Source: Smittia aterrima | Taxonomy: Eukaryota; Arthropoda; Insecta; Diptera; Chironomidae | Length of the DNA: 64,000 nt | Direction of reading: 5' to 3' | NCBI GenBank assembly: GCA_033063855.1 | Contig: CP093830.1 | Location: forward strand, 9,548,854-9,612,853 | Shown here: piece by piece, positions 12,201-21,900 of the stretch | How the letters are laid out: each line of letters begins with the position of its first letter | Numbering within the stretch: position 1 is the stretch's first letter | Notes under the pieces: model-generated | What the model was told of the DNA's origin: nothing | Databases searched by the model: none | The model's input: the letters and a program-made list of their open reading frames with translations, nothing else | Made by a program: the position numbers and the translations under genes

Positions 12201-13461
12201 CTTACGATCGCATCTTCCAATGGACACACTGAGACTGTTTCAGTTTTGCTATCACGCGGAGCTGATCAAGATAACAAGAATCGAAAGGGAATGTCTGCTT
12301 TGTTGTTGGCAGTTAAAGAAGGACATTGGAACATTGTTGAACGTTTAATTCAATGCGGAGCTGACTTAGAACAAAAAGAAGTGAATGGCCGCAATTCTCT
12401 GATGATCTCTGCCGAGGAAGGTCATGTTGGAATAATGGAGCTTTTGTTGAACAAAGGAGCTGATCACAGTGTCGTCGATAAAGATGGCTTAAGTCCTTTA
12501 AGTTGGGCTTGTCTGAGAGGTAAACATTTAGCCGCGAAAAGCCTTCTCGAACACAACGCAGATATTCATCATCAAGACAATCATCAACGAACGCCACTCG
12601 ATCTTGCCGCTTATCAAGGAACTGGAGAGCTTGTTCAACTTCTTCTTGAAAACGGCGCACAGATTGAACATGTCGATGAGAAAGGAATGAGACCAATTGA
12701 TCGAGCAATCGCTTGTCGAAATATTAAAGTCGTTCAAGTCTTCCTCAAGCACGGCGCGAAGCTTGGAAGCTCAACTTGGTTCCTATCTCAAAGTAAACCC
12801 GAAATCATGTAAGTTTTCCTTGAGAATTTAAAGTTTATTGTTGACTAATCCTCAATTTTCTTTCAGGATCGTTTTACTTAATAAACTTCTCGAAGACGGC
12901 AATGTCTTGTATCGAAAGAATCGACTTCAAGATGCAAGTCATCGCTACCAATACGCATTGAAAAAGATTCCGATGAATTTGGACGTTACGCCTAATGAAG
13001 ATGGGGACGAAGACTTTGCTCATATTGCGACCTATCAGCAATTGAAGTTTAACTTCTTGATCAATCTTTCAAGATGCAAACGGAAAATGAACGTAAGTTG
13101 AAGATGATAAATCTTAAAGATCAAACGAAAGATTATTTAAATCTTTTTCTTTTAACAGGAAATTTCCGAGTCAATTGATCTCGCAACGTCTTCGATCAGC
13201 ATCAAGCCAAACAACTACGAAGGTTATTACGCTCGTGCCAAAGCTTTAATGAAGGCAAACAACTTTACAGACTCCTTGGCTGATACTGAGCAAGCTTTAG
13301 AGAAAGCTAAGCTTCAACAAAAGTTTCAAAAGATCTCTGCCGAAGTCAAACAAACTTTGAGCCAACTTTGCGAGGAACTAAGCAAACGTGTCGCGTCTGA
13401 AAGCTATCAAACTAACTCCGATAGATCTTATCGACATCACACCGAGACAACGGATTTGTGA
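191..13461 (+). CDS. rols: rolling pebbles (TANC-family RING/STAND/ankyrin/TPR scaffold), 8 exons
   Basis: CDS join(191..260, 6151..6366, 6646..6782, 8751..9348, 9636..9965, 10024..12808, 12867..13092, 13159..13461); 4,665 nt, 1,554 residues, no internal stop, and every junction agrees in phase. Domain order: C3HC4 RING at about residues 41-78; Ser/Asn-rich linker to about 470; STAND-type P-loop NTPase with Walker A GNLGTGKT at 544-551 and a Walker B-like CIILIDALCE around Asp685; about ten ankyrin repeats at about 1007-1363; TPR-like helices at about 1385-1500; C-terminal coiled coil. This is the architecture of Drosophila Rols7 and vertebrate TANC1/2. In Drosophila, Rols is a cytoplasmic adaptor that links the cell-adhesion receptor Duf/Kirre to the cytoskeleton in muscle founder cells during myoblast fusion. 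The same role here is inferred from orthology. The first exon is the least certain part, and an alternative donor exists in exon 4. Confidence 0.95.
261..6150 (+). other. rols: rols intron 1 (5.9 kb)
   Basis: I found no exon with convincing splice sites and family resemblance here. ORFs of up to about 116 codons are present on both strands but are not supported. A short CTG-rich tract lies near 299-322. Long first introns of developmental genes often hold enhancers or alternative promoters. A RING-less start like Drosophila rols6 would have to lie here or in intron 3, but I could not identify one. Confidence 0.55.
6151..6366 (+). CDS. rols: rols coding exon 2 (RING finger)
   Basis: Acceptor TTTCAG|AC and donor CTG|GTAAGT are both strong. 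The exon encodes a complete C3HC4 RING, with ligands C41, C44, C60, H62, C65, C68, C75 and C78 (spacing C-x2-C-x15-C-x-H-x2-C-x2-C-x6-C-x2-C). The longer overlapping open frame at 6190-6747 is out of frame with the RING and is a shadow. Confidence 0.93.
6646..6782 (+). CDS. rols: rols coding exon 3
   Basis: A poly-T tract followed by TTTGCAG gives the acceptor, and CAG|GTAAGA is the donor. The exon enters in phase 1 and leaves in phase 0. It encodes a Gly/Ser/Thr-rich stretch with two RSQ triplets. A second possible donor, CAG|GTGAAA near 6753, also lies in phase 0 and could trim about ten residues. Confidence 0.88.
6783..8750 (+). other. rols: rols intron 3 (2.0 kb)
   Basis: Non-coding. It carries a (TTC)n run at 7288-7302 and ends in a long CT-rich tract before the exon 4 acceptor. 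The ORF at 8438-8860 runs through that acceptor in another frame and is not supported. Confidence 0.7.
7288..7302 (+). repeat. (TTC)n microsatellite
   Basis: Short TTC run within rols intron 3. Confidence 0.7.
8751..9348 (+). CDS. rols: rols coding exon 4 (disordered linker, two possible donors)
   Basis: The acceptor is TTTTCAG|CCC after a strong pyrimidine tract. The long form ends at TTTAG|GTCTCG (phase 1). An internal donor TCAG|GTAAAT after position 8994 is also phase 1 and matches consensus better, so residues 223-340 could be optional. The encoded region is rich in Ser, Asn, Lys and Pro and shows no globular domain. Confidence 0.8.
9636..9965 (+). CDS. rols: rols coding exon 5 (disordered linker)
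   Basis: Acceptor ATCAG|AT joins the phase-1 G of exon 4 to give Asp, starting an acidic DDEGG patch. Donor GCTG|GTAAGA is strong. The exon encodes a Ser/Asn-rich linker just before the NTPase module. Confidence 0.88.
10024..12808 (+). CDS. rols: rols coding exon 6 (STAND NTPase and ankyrin repeats)
   Basis: This 2,785-nt exon carries the core of the protein. A conserved TANC lead-in reads PLKPLFFEVPHQEADPIFVG. Walker A (GNLGTGKT) follows, then a Walker B-like segment, a helical region and about ten ankyrin repeats with canonical GH..IV..LL..GAD signatures. It ends CAT|GTAAGT in phase 2. Confidence 0.97.
12867..13092 (+). CDS. rols: rols coding exon 7 (TPR region)
   Basis: Bounded by a 58-bp intron (TTTCAG acceptor) and donor AAC|GTAAGT. 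The translation has the GN.LYRK.R..DA..RY..AL pattern of a TPR helix pair. Confidence 0.93.
13159..13461 (+). CDS. rols: rols coding exon 8 (TPR, coiled coil, stop)
   Basis: After a 66-bp intron this exon encodes a further TPR (YYARAKALMKANNF...DT.QAL) and a charged C-terminal helix, and it ends with TGA. AATAAA signals follow 16 nt and about 127 nt after the stop. Confidence 0.93.
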   Translation, partial: EISESIDLATSSISIKPNNYEGYYARAKALMKANNFTDSLADTEQALEKAKLQQKFQKISAEVKQTLSQLCEELSKRVASESYQTNSDRSYRHHTETTDL

Positions 13462-13638
13462 TGATCCCTGTTGTGCAATAAATTATTCATAGAATTAAGA
13501 AATTCAATCTGAAAGCATTTAAAATGGTTTTGAAGTTTGTAGTCAACAATTTGATGCATTTTTGATTTTTTGTAAAGAAAAGTTTTTAATAAAAAATATT
13601 TTTCAATTTTAAATTTGAGTTTATTTAACAAAAACATT
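13462..13638. terminator. shared 3' end region of rols and SKA1
   Basis: Convergent 177-bp spacer. Plus-strand AATAAA at 13477-13482 and 13588-13593 can serve rols; minus-strand AATAAA at 13625-13620 can serve SKA1. If rols uses its second signal the two transcripts would meet or overlap at their 3' ends. Confidence 0.6.
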
Positions 13639-14523
13639 TCAGCGGATCCAAATATAACAGACAGTTGAACTTTTACGAGCTTCTCGAATGATCTGAAGAT
13701 GTCTCAACATCTGAATAAATCGATCGTCTTTCTTTACGACATTTCTTTCTAAGATTCTCCCAATATCCTTTGAAGTGATGAATTGAAGTCCTTCGAAGAA
13801 ACTGACTTGACGCTTGAACGTGTTTTGCAGTTCACACTCATGAGGCTTCAACGTTTCTCTTGCCAGATAAAGAATTCTGTATTTATCATTAAAGACTCGA
13901 ATGACGGCGTTGTCTAAGAAGTCTTGCAGTTCGGACAAAGTCGAACGTCCTCTCATGTAAGATGGAATGTTCTCAAAGTCCTCTTTGGTAATTTCAGCTT
14001 CGAAATCAGAGAATTCTAATTGAACTTTTAATCTTCTCTTTACGAGCGGTGACTTTGCATATTCCAAGACAGAAATTCGTGGAGTGGTGACGCCAGGAAA
14101 CGCTTGAGCAGCTTCTGCTTTGAGTAAATTTGGAGTCCCCAGGACACTCTGCTGCTGTAAAGTTGTTTCTTCGTTTTCCTTCTTATCGAGATGCTCCAGC
14201 AAAAACAACATTTTCAATTGTGTTCGCCGAACTCTTTCAGTTACTTCTTCGTATTCCTTTCTCTGCTTGTCTTTACAATATTTCATGGATGCTTTGATTT
14301 CTTTCCTTAAATTCTTGGTCTCTTCACTTTCATCTTTAAGTTGCGCAAGGTTTTCCATCAAATTTGATTTCTCTGGCAACACGATCATGGCTTCCTCTAG
14401 ATTTTGAGCCTTAAAGTTTAACTTTTCAAACATTTCCTTAATTTTCTCCATTTTCAGTGAAACGACTTGTCCAAGCTTCGGGAAAGAACTGAGCGACAAA
14501 TCGAAAATTGAACTGATTTGCAT
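13639..14523 (-). CDS. SKA1: SKA1-like spindle and kinetochore-associated protein
   Basis: Single-exon ORF of 294 residues. The N-terminal half (about 20-115) is charged and heptad-like, as expected for the coiled coil by which SKA1 assembles with SKA2 and SKA3. A short linker leads to a C-terminal domain at about 178-294 whose start (EDFENIPSYMRGR) matches the conserved opening of the SKA1 winged-helix microtubule-binding domain. Further matching positions are a KYRIL motif, G..FI...DI, and a terminal DDRF...LRHL..IREAR segment followed by CYIWI. The Ska complex binds spindle microtubules at the outer kinetochore and stabilises end-on attachment. Length is slightly above that of human SKA1 (about 255 residues). 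The gene is tail to tail with rols and 149 bp head to head with an LRR gene. Met25 is an alternative start. Function is inferred from the C-terminal domain. Confidence 0.88.
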   Translation of the reverse strand: MQISSIFDLSLSSFPKLGQVVSLKMEKIKEMFEKLNFKAQNLEEAMIVLPEKSNLMENLAQLKDESEETKNLRKEIKASMKYCKDKQRKEYEEVTERVRRTQLKMLFLLEHLDKKENEETTLQQQSVLGTPNLLKAEAAQAFPGVTTPRISVLEYAKSPLVKRRLKVQLEFSDFEAEITKEDFENIPSYMRGRSTLSELQDFLDNAVIRVFNDKYRILYLARETLKPHECELQNTFKRQVSFFEGLQFITSKDIGRILERNVVKKDDRFIQMLRHLQIIREARKSSTVCYIWIR

Positions 14524-14672
14524 TTTAATTTTGAGCTCACTCTCATCTCTCTCTCTCTCAATTTATTTTCTTATCATTCAAAGTGATTTTGCATTGACTT
14601 GAGAAATTCACTCTCGTTCTGTGCGTCGGAGGAAATTGTTGCAAAATATTTTTCTACTGCAAAACAACAAAT
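14524..14672. promoter_or_regulatory. head-to-head spacer between SKA1 and LRR gene 1
   Basis: Only 149 bp separate the divergent start codons, so both promoters and 5' UTRs must fit here or overlap. It contains a short CT-dinucleotide run near 14546-14560. I see no clear TATA box or initiator. A bidirectional promoter is inferred from spacing only. Confidence 0.45.
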
Positions 14673-14677
14673 ATGAG
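14673..14677 (+). CDS. five-nucleotide first coding exon of LRR gene 1
   Basis: ATGAG followed by GTGAGA. With the acceptor TTTTAG at 14720-14725 it gives Met-Arg and a signal peptide. Without it the frame has no ATG near the signal sequence. The paralogue has the same arrangement. Confidence 0.75.
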
Positions 14678-15248
14678 GTGAGACAAAGTTTAAATCGTCG
14701 ATTTGACTGATTTGATACATTTTAGATTTGTTTTGGTATTCGCGGTAATTTGTTTGCTATCTGGAGCGTTAGAGACGTATGATCTCAAATGTGACTTCGT
14801 CAAGCCTAAATGGATCCACGGAAAGGGCAACGCTTGTCAAGTGAAAGATCTTGAGATCAGAGCGCGAAATGTCAACATTTCTTCCGTGAATTCTGATCCT
14901 AATCAGAAATATCGTGAAACGAAAGCAATTTGGATTCACAATCAAACGGTTTTCTATCTTCCACTGAAACTTAAAAAGTTCTTTCCCAACATCGAGATCA
15001 TTCACATCACAAATTCGTCATTGAAAGGAATCAATAAATCCGATTTGAAGCCTTTTAAGAAACTTCGGAGGCTCATCTTACGTGGCAACGATTTAGTTAA
15101 CGTGTCGGATGATTTGTTCGACTTCAACGCAAAGATTCGAAAAGTTGACTTCTCGAAGAATAGGAAATTTGTTGGCTCAAACATTCTCCAGCGATTTCCA
15201 ATGAACAACAAATCTGTCACGAACTCAACTGAAATTCCATCTCTGTAA
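14673..15248 (+). CDS. small secreted leucine-rich-repeat protein 1 (short form)
   Basis: CDS join(14673..14677, 14726..15248): ATG AG, a 48-bp intron (GTGAGA...TTTTAG), then the rest; 175 residues. The join gives a clean signal peptide starting MRFVLVFAVICLLSGALE. The mature part has an N-terminal two-Cys cap (LKCDF...NACQV) and a few degenerate LRRs (PNIEIIHITNSSL, LRRLILRGNDL, IRKVDFSKN), with several N-glycosylation sequons. It is clearly homologous to the convergent gene next door but ends without that gene's C-terminal Cys-containing cap. Function unknown; secreted or cell-surface protein binding is a guess. A hidden 3' exon using CT|GTAAGC at the stop is possible, but AATAAA follows within 10 nt. 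Confidence 0.82.
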
Positions 15249-15281
15249 GCAAATAAACATTTCTAATAAAAATCTTTTATT
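15249..15281. terminator. overlapping convergent poly(A) signals of the LRR pair
   Basis: 33 bp lie between the two stop codons. Plus-strand AATAAA at 15252-15257 and 15265-15270 serves gene 1. Minus-strand AATAAA at 15281-15276 directly abuts the stop of gene 2. Both 3' UTRs must be very short or overlap the neighbour. Confidence 0.6.
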
Positions 15282-15934
15282 TTATACTGCAATCACTTTC
15301 TCTGAGCAATTGCTTTTGACAACTTCGTATAAAATTTCCATTTCTTTGTTAGTCCAAGCCTCGTTATCAATGCACAAGTTGCCGTATAAATTTATCTTGT
15401 TGAGTTTAGTTAAAGGAAAAATAAAGTTTTCTCCGATTGTCGTTATTTTGTTATTTGCGAAGTCGACGAGGACAAGCTCTTGATTGGATTTGAATAAATC
15501 ATCGCTCAGTGTTCCGATGTTGTTCCCTCTAAGAACACATTCCCTCAGCTCAGGAAACTGTTTCAAGTCAGTTTCCTCGATCGCCTCCAGTTTCGAGTAA
15601 AGAATCCAAAGAGCTTCGATTTTTGGCATGAAATGTCCAATTCCACTTGGTAAGAACTTCACAGTTTGTTCGATAATTTGAAGACTTTTAGCGTCTTCGT
15701 GAATCTTTTGTCTTCTATTAACTGAAGTGATCGTGACGTTTCTTGAAGTTACGATTAAGTTTTTAGGCAAACATTCTTTCCCAATCATCCGAGGCCAATT
15801 TATCGGATTCCATTCACATCGCAAGTCAATTTCTCGGCAAGCTATTGCAGAAACTAGTAAAATAACTGCAAGAATCCTTCTGCAAATATTTTTAATGAGC
15901 ACTTTCATTAAATTAATTTTTATATGAACCTCAT
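15282..15934 (-). CDS. small secreted leucine-rich-repeat protein 2 (capped form)
   Basis: CDS complement(join(15282..15879, 15930..15934)): a minus-strand ATGAG exon, a 50-bp intron ending TTTGCAG, then 598 nt; 200 residues. The signal peptide reads MRRILAVILLVSAIAC. The mature protein has an N-terminal Cys pair, LRRs (PKIEALWILYSKLEAI, LRECVLRGNNIGTL, LVLVDFANNKITTI, LNKINLYGN) and a C-terminal cap with two Cys (NLCIDNEAW...KSNCSEK). An alternative start at 15908 reads through the putative intron and gives a longer signal-like leader (MKVLIKNICRR). I prefer the spliced form because the convergent paralogue has the identical Met-Arg junction. Role unknown; tandem copies suggest a lineage-expanded family. 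Confidence 0.82.
15930..15934 (-). CDS. five-nucleotide first coding exon of LRR gene 2
   Basis: Minus-strand ATGAG followed by GTTCAT, a weak donor. Splicing to 15879 gives Met-Arg-Arg-Ile-Leu, parallel to the Met-Arg-Phe-Val-Leu of the paralogue. Confidence 0.65.
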
Positions 15935-18900
15935 TGCTTTAAAATCTCTCTGATCACTAACAAATCTGAAACGCAACTGACTTCATGAAGCGAACTTTTA
16001 AACTGATAAGAACAAAAATATTCTGCGGGTCATTTAAGTCAGCGATCAATTTTGGTTGAAGTAAATTCTTACACAAGAAGTTTAACTTGTTTTGAAAATT
16101 CAAGCCGAGACACAAACTAAATTCATTTTTTATCCGAGATGTGGCAGCTCCAGTCATGAAGGAGAAAAACATTTTTTACTTCCAAAATAAAATTTTAACT
16201 CAGCTTGAAATCAATAAAACAATCTCGAAACTTGATTTACGTTTACTACAAATTTCAATCAATCAAATGCGGCAATTAAACATCTCGCTTTCATCATCAG
16301 CAGGCTGGTGTTGTCTCTTGCAACCGTTACATAAATTTCACACGTTTGCACGTCTTCTTCGTCGAGCGGGATATAATTGCTTAATTTATGGCGTCATCTG
16401 GCAATTTTTGCGCGCTCACAAGTGTCTGTCAATAATATTTTTCATTTTCTTATTTATTATTCTCTGAAATTACAAATTAGTCAATAAAAAATGTTGTACG
16501 AGACTCTTTTTCCTATAATCGGCGTGCAACAATCTCTTCTCATGATGTTGTTCAGGTCGCTTTGGCGATAAGTGATCAACTTTTTCTCCAGCACTGTTCG
16601 CTCGCTCACCAACAATTGAATTGAAATGAAGTTTTGTCTTCGATGGAGCATTACTTACTCAGCAATTAGATTCATGGCTGATTGCGGACGACTCAACATC
16701 GCCGTCGTCCCCAGACGAATCCACAGGAGGCCCCCACATGTCGGCTTTATAAATAATTGTAAAACATGGATTCGCGCCTCTCCCCAAGTCGAGACATGCT
16801 CTCTCGGTGCCTAAGCTCGAAGTGTTTTCTGAAATGTTTTCACATCATGATACTGCTGATGCCTCGATAGAGATTAAAAAGTTTCGTTTCTTTCACGTTC
16901 TTCCACGAGGCGTGTGAGGCATTAAGTGGCTGGGTTTGTTGAAAAACAATTCGAGAAGAAATTTTCATGTAATTTTATCAGCGAAAAATTGCTTTGGAAT
17001 TCCAGAATAATCGATTTCGGATTGAGTTCAAGTACTTAACTGGCTGTCGCATTCATTGCCGCGACTGCAATTGTTCATGAACCATTCAGCTTCCGTTCTG
17101 TTGTGTTTCTACAAGAAAAAAACTTTTTAAATGACGATTTCGTTCGCGAATTTTTTTTTGGAGAACACTTCAAGTGAATTTCACTTAGTGAAAGCAAAAG
17201 AAAGAAAAAAACAAAAGAAGATACAGCGAAAAAATTGCAACACTTTTCAGCACCTTCGTTCTCGTGACAATTTTTTTGCTGCTTGTCGCCCTTGTGGCCC
17301 ATTGAACGTTTGAAGTAGCATTGTTTGGTGAAAACCCTCAACACGTTGACATACTCTTCTCGGCTTGTTATGATAATTTCTGAGCATTTTTAAAGCGGCA
17401 ATTTGTCACCGCGTTAGATCTTCGCCCACGAGATACGATTGAGAGCTTGAAACGGTCATTCAGCGGCTTCCGGTTAGATCATCATCGATTCAGCGATCCG
17501 ATAAAGTGAGTGAATAATTGAAGTGGTCACAATTAAAAGTTCGAGCAGACAGAGGAATTTTAATGTTAATTTCACGAGGCGTGCTACACATTAAAGCGAA
17601 TTGAAAGAACGAAGCCGCAAATGTGTTTATTTTTATTTACGCTTTCCGGTTTTCATTTGCGAAAAAATATTCTTTCTGGTGATTTTCTGAAATGAGTCTT
17701 GAAGGATGGGCAGACGAGAAGCGTTCGAGTGGTCGGTGTTCGAATTTCAGGAGATTCAAATTCACATCATCAATCGAATAATTTCATTGCCCTGTGCGCT
17801 CGCGTTCCATCAGAAAAATTACAAATCAAGTCGACTTTTATCAAAAGCTTTTCGAACCGCACGAGTTCGTGATTGGAATTGTTGAGAGTTCATCAAGAGA
17901 AATTTAAATCACATCGAACGATGTAGATCATATTCAGTCCCTTCCTTTCATTCCGATTCAAATCTTCGGCGAAGGGAAAGCTCTGTCAAGCACTAATCTC
18001 GTCAGGGGAGATCCATGAACAACTGACCCGAGTGAAGGAAGAAACAAATTGCTGTAGAATTTGATTTGAATGAGATAACGACGAGAGTTGATTTGGTTTT
18101 GAAAAGCAAGCGAATCTTTGGTGGTCAAAGTCAATTTTAAACAACATGCGTAGCTCTCTCAAAAGCTGTGCTTTGAATTTTGATGAACATTTTGTTCGGC
18201 AGCAATTTATTTGACTCTCAAGTGGAAGACGTAGAATTGATGGTCGTAATATTGTGGGACGCAATGGCTTTGTTGACCGCATCCAATTGTCTAATTTCAC
18301 TTTATCAGCAAATCAAAGACGTAAAATTTGAATGGGAGATGTGGAAACACTTAACGAAATGATGTTGGGACATAACTTGAGTCTCCGTGGGTTTTATGAG
18401 AGTGCACGCGGATAATTGGTTGGTTGATGTTATGAGATTCTTCATTTTGAAGAAACTGAAGAGACGCTCTCTCCCTGCAGCTTGAAAGTTTACACAGCGG
18501 ACTATCGAGAAATATTTTCTGCCTTCGAGTAATAAACTTTTGCCTTTAAACTTCTTCCCCATTTCTCGCTTAAATTCTGTTAACATAAAGTTGAGACTCT
18601 TTTCCATATTTGCGTCTGCTCAACCATTCGCACAGGTTGAAATTCTGAGCAAATAAGCCTAATTAGCTCTCAAAGTGTTTGCGAATAAATTTATGAGTTT
18701 CGTTTTAAACTCGAACCAGTTTCAAAAATATATTTCCCATTTAATTTCAATTAAACGTCCCGCGAAATCGGTTTCCGCTTGATGAGCTCGTCGCTTTTAT
18801 GATTTACTTGCTCGCCTCGATCCTCCAATCAACAAATTAAAAACTTATTTATCAATTGTTGCCAACACAGATCGATAATTGGTGGGCTTATTAAAACTCA

Positions 18901-21900
18901 TCATCAGAGAATAAAACAAAAAAGAAGACAGAAAGCCAACAAGCAGCTAAAGAGGAAAAATTAATTACAGAACCGTTTATGCTTCAGCCCCAGCATGGAG
19001 CAGAACGGCCCGACTCAGCTCACACACTCAGAGGAACGACAAGGCAGATTAAAAACAAGAAATTAATTAATTCGTTTTAAATAATAAACTGAAAGATTAA
19101 TTAAACGCCATGAAATGAGGCGAGTTTATAGAGTTGGCGCTTGTGTTGAAGGAGAACGAATGATCAGAACTGAGCACAAGAGGTATGAGTTTTTAAAATT
19201 GGTTTTAATTCCTGAGACCACACAAAATCTTTTCTTTGAATTTTAATTTTTATAAAACGTCATTCCAAGTTTCTTGGTGGTTGCGAGGATCGTCGCGGTG
19301 ATGAGCTTCCTTTACTCTTGTCGTTAGAATAATAGAAACAGAAGTCAGGAAACATGAGAAGATGAGTTGGGGATTTGTTTGTGAGTTAGATAATTTATAG
19401 ATTACTCAAGAGTTGACAAGAAAGAATTTGACACAACTGACGAAGTCTCCACAGCGTTTATCAAAGTAATTTACAGCCGTGCTTTCTAATTTATTCTCAG
19501 ACACAACTCGATACTCTTTTAACACCCGTTGTCGAGTTCGTTCTGTGTTCTTATTCAAATTTCTTTATCTCGTTGCTGTGATCGCCTCGAGTAGAGCATT
19601 AAGTCACCGTCAACGTTCATCGAACTGGTCATTTGTGAGGCATCATAAATCGTCTCACGATAATTGCAGTTAAGGGAGAAGAAGTTAAATCGTTGACGTT
19701 CAATTCAATTAAGTTTATCTCGTCAAATTGTTGTCTTCTGTCGATTGAGAACTATTTAATGGCTTTGTAAATGTGAAAATGATCAAAACATTGTTATTTA
19801 TGTCACACGAGGGACGACATAGGGCAATTTAGAGTTTCATTAAAGGGCTAACTTCGTTCAAGTGCCTTTTGTTTAAATTGCATTCGACCAAACAGAAATT
19901 TATCCGCATTCATAATCTCTGACTCCTCACATCCTCCTACACACCCCAACTCTCATGATATTTGTTTCCGGTCAATTAATTCTTCCAGAAAAACTTTTTT
20001 CCTTCAGGAAATTTATAAATGGTCGCCCCGAGAGCAACAGCAACATTGTTTTATGTGAAATCGCTTTTCGGCCGCTTCTGTTAGTGACTTGCCGTCACTC
20101 GCATGTATTTTTAATTCGGTTAGAGTGTAGAGAGGGTCACCAATGAAGCGCAACATCAACCATCAGCCGGAATGTGTAGTGTACCCCGCAAAAATGTCAA
20201 CGACAATTTCGGTGGAAACGGTTGAGCAGTTCTCGTCGAGTAAGTGAGAGTCGAGACCAATTTGCGAAAATTCAAATTGTCTCCGGATAATAAAAGTTTT
20301 GCAATTTTGGCAAACAGGGAAATTTGATGAATTTAGGGAAATCACGCAGTCGAAGTCGGTTAGCTTAGCTTTGCCTACAAGTCAACCCAGCGCCAGCCGC
20401 GATCCTTTAGTCTCATAAATATTTAATAATTCTGTGTCCTTATTAATAAAATAATACTTTCCAATTATTTCTGAAGATCTCTTTCCACCCCGCTCCCCAC
20501 GCTCGCTGATGACAAAATAGTTTCGAGCATGCCAGAATCAGTTCCATGTTACGCTAAGTCACCAAATAATAATTTTTCGACAGGCGAGGCGAAGTTTCCA
20601 CGGGAAATTGCTTTTAACTGTTGAAATAAACAATATTATTATAGATTTCCCCGCAGCACATGACAATAATTTTCTTGCCATCCATATTTTCTTTGTGTGT
20701 TTGTTTACGCGTGTAATAAAAAAGCGAAACGATCGAAACAACAAAAGGGTTAAAACACGCTATGAAAAAGTTTTCGTTGAGGATTTATGAGAAACTTTGA
20801 TTGGTTCTCCACCATTGACAATTTTTTTTTTCGTTTTGCTTCCCCTTTTCATGCCTCTCATGAGCCGTCTTGCTAAACTTAACTCACCCTCGGCAAGGAA
20901 TTTCTTGTTATTTGTTGATTTTAGTTCCACCGAACTCCATAAATAATACCGTGCGCTTCAACAATAATTTCACAGTTTTAAAAATCCTTTCTTCTCCTTT
21001 TCTCCGGCGCTTCTTACGATCGGGGCTTGTACGGAGATGCGGTGAAGCTCGAAATGATTTTAATATTTTCTCTTCCACTTTCACGCTCTCAACGAACTCG
21101 ACCCAAAACTCATTCGTTTAATTTCTTGGTGAAACCATAAATAACCCCGCGATTCGTATCTGTTTGTCACGATATCACTGTTTGTTGTTATATTTAACCT
21201 GCTCATTTAAATCAGCTCATTCGTTTAGATTTTGTAGGCGAAAACGCTGTAAAGGAGTGAAATTTACATAAAAAATATAACGAAAAGCATTAAAAAACTA
21301 TTTAAAGTAAACTTTACGCTAGTTATTAAACAACAGAAATTTTTTATGGTAATATCATTTTGGCTCAGAGTTTGCTTTTCGGTTTTTATTGAGCTTTCTC
21401 GGAGTCGACGGAGGAATAATTTATGATCTCGACGAAACGACGAAACGAAAACTGAAACATGTGTAATGAAGTGTGTTGTCCTTTTAGTGGAAACTGCAGC
21501 TCGTAACCCTTTTCAGCGTTAGAGTCGACTCGATAGATTTATGACATGCTAGTCGCGCTTGACTTCGTCCTCATTCGATCGTGAAAATGTCAATAGCGAC
21601 GCTGTCACCTCTCCAGAAAGCGTAAAATTTGACTTGGAAGGAGTGGAGAGTTTAATTTTTTTGTTGTCATTGTCTCGAATTTAAAAATTTAAGTTTCTTC
21701 TTCCACCCGAAATATAAATTAATTAGCCTATTGTTGTAGCTCTCTCGTCTAACATCGAGGAGTTTAAAAAATAATAACAATTTCCGGCGATTGTCTACTG
21801 GAAAATCGACAGCAATTTATTACACAAAAGTCTCTTTCCGAAAACAGACTCACGAGAGTGGTCACCACATTTATGTCGATTTAATTAAACTCCATTGGCG

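Noticed and set aside
12313..12708. 131-codon antisense ORF in the ankyrin region of rols
   Set aside because: Shadow of repetitive ankyrin coding sequence.
15282..15908. Unspliced 208-residue version of LRR gene 2
   Set aside because: It is possible, but a TTTGCAG acceptor and an upstream ATGAG reproduce exactly the start of the paralogue, so the spliced 200-residue form is preferred.
16141..16467. 108-codon ORF upstream of LRR gene 2
   Set aside because: No domain, no signal peptide and no recognisable relative; length is within what chance gives in this window.
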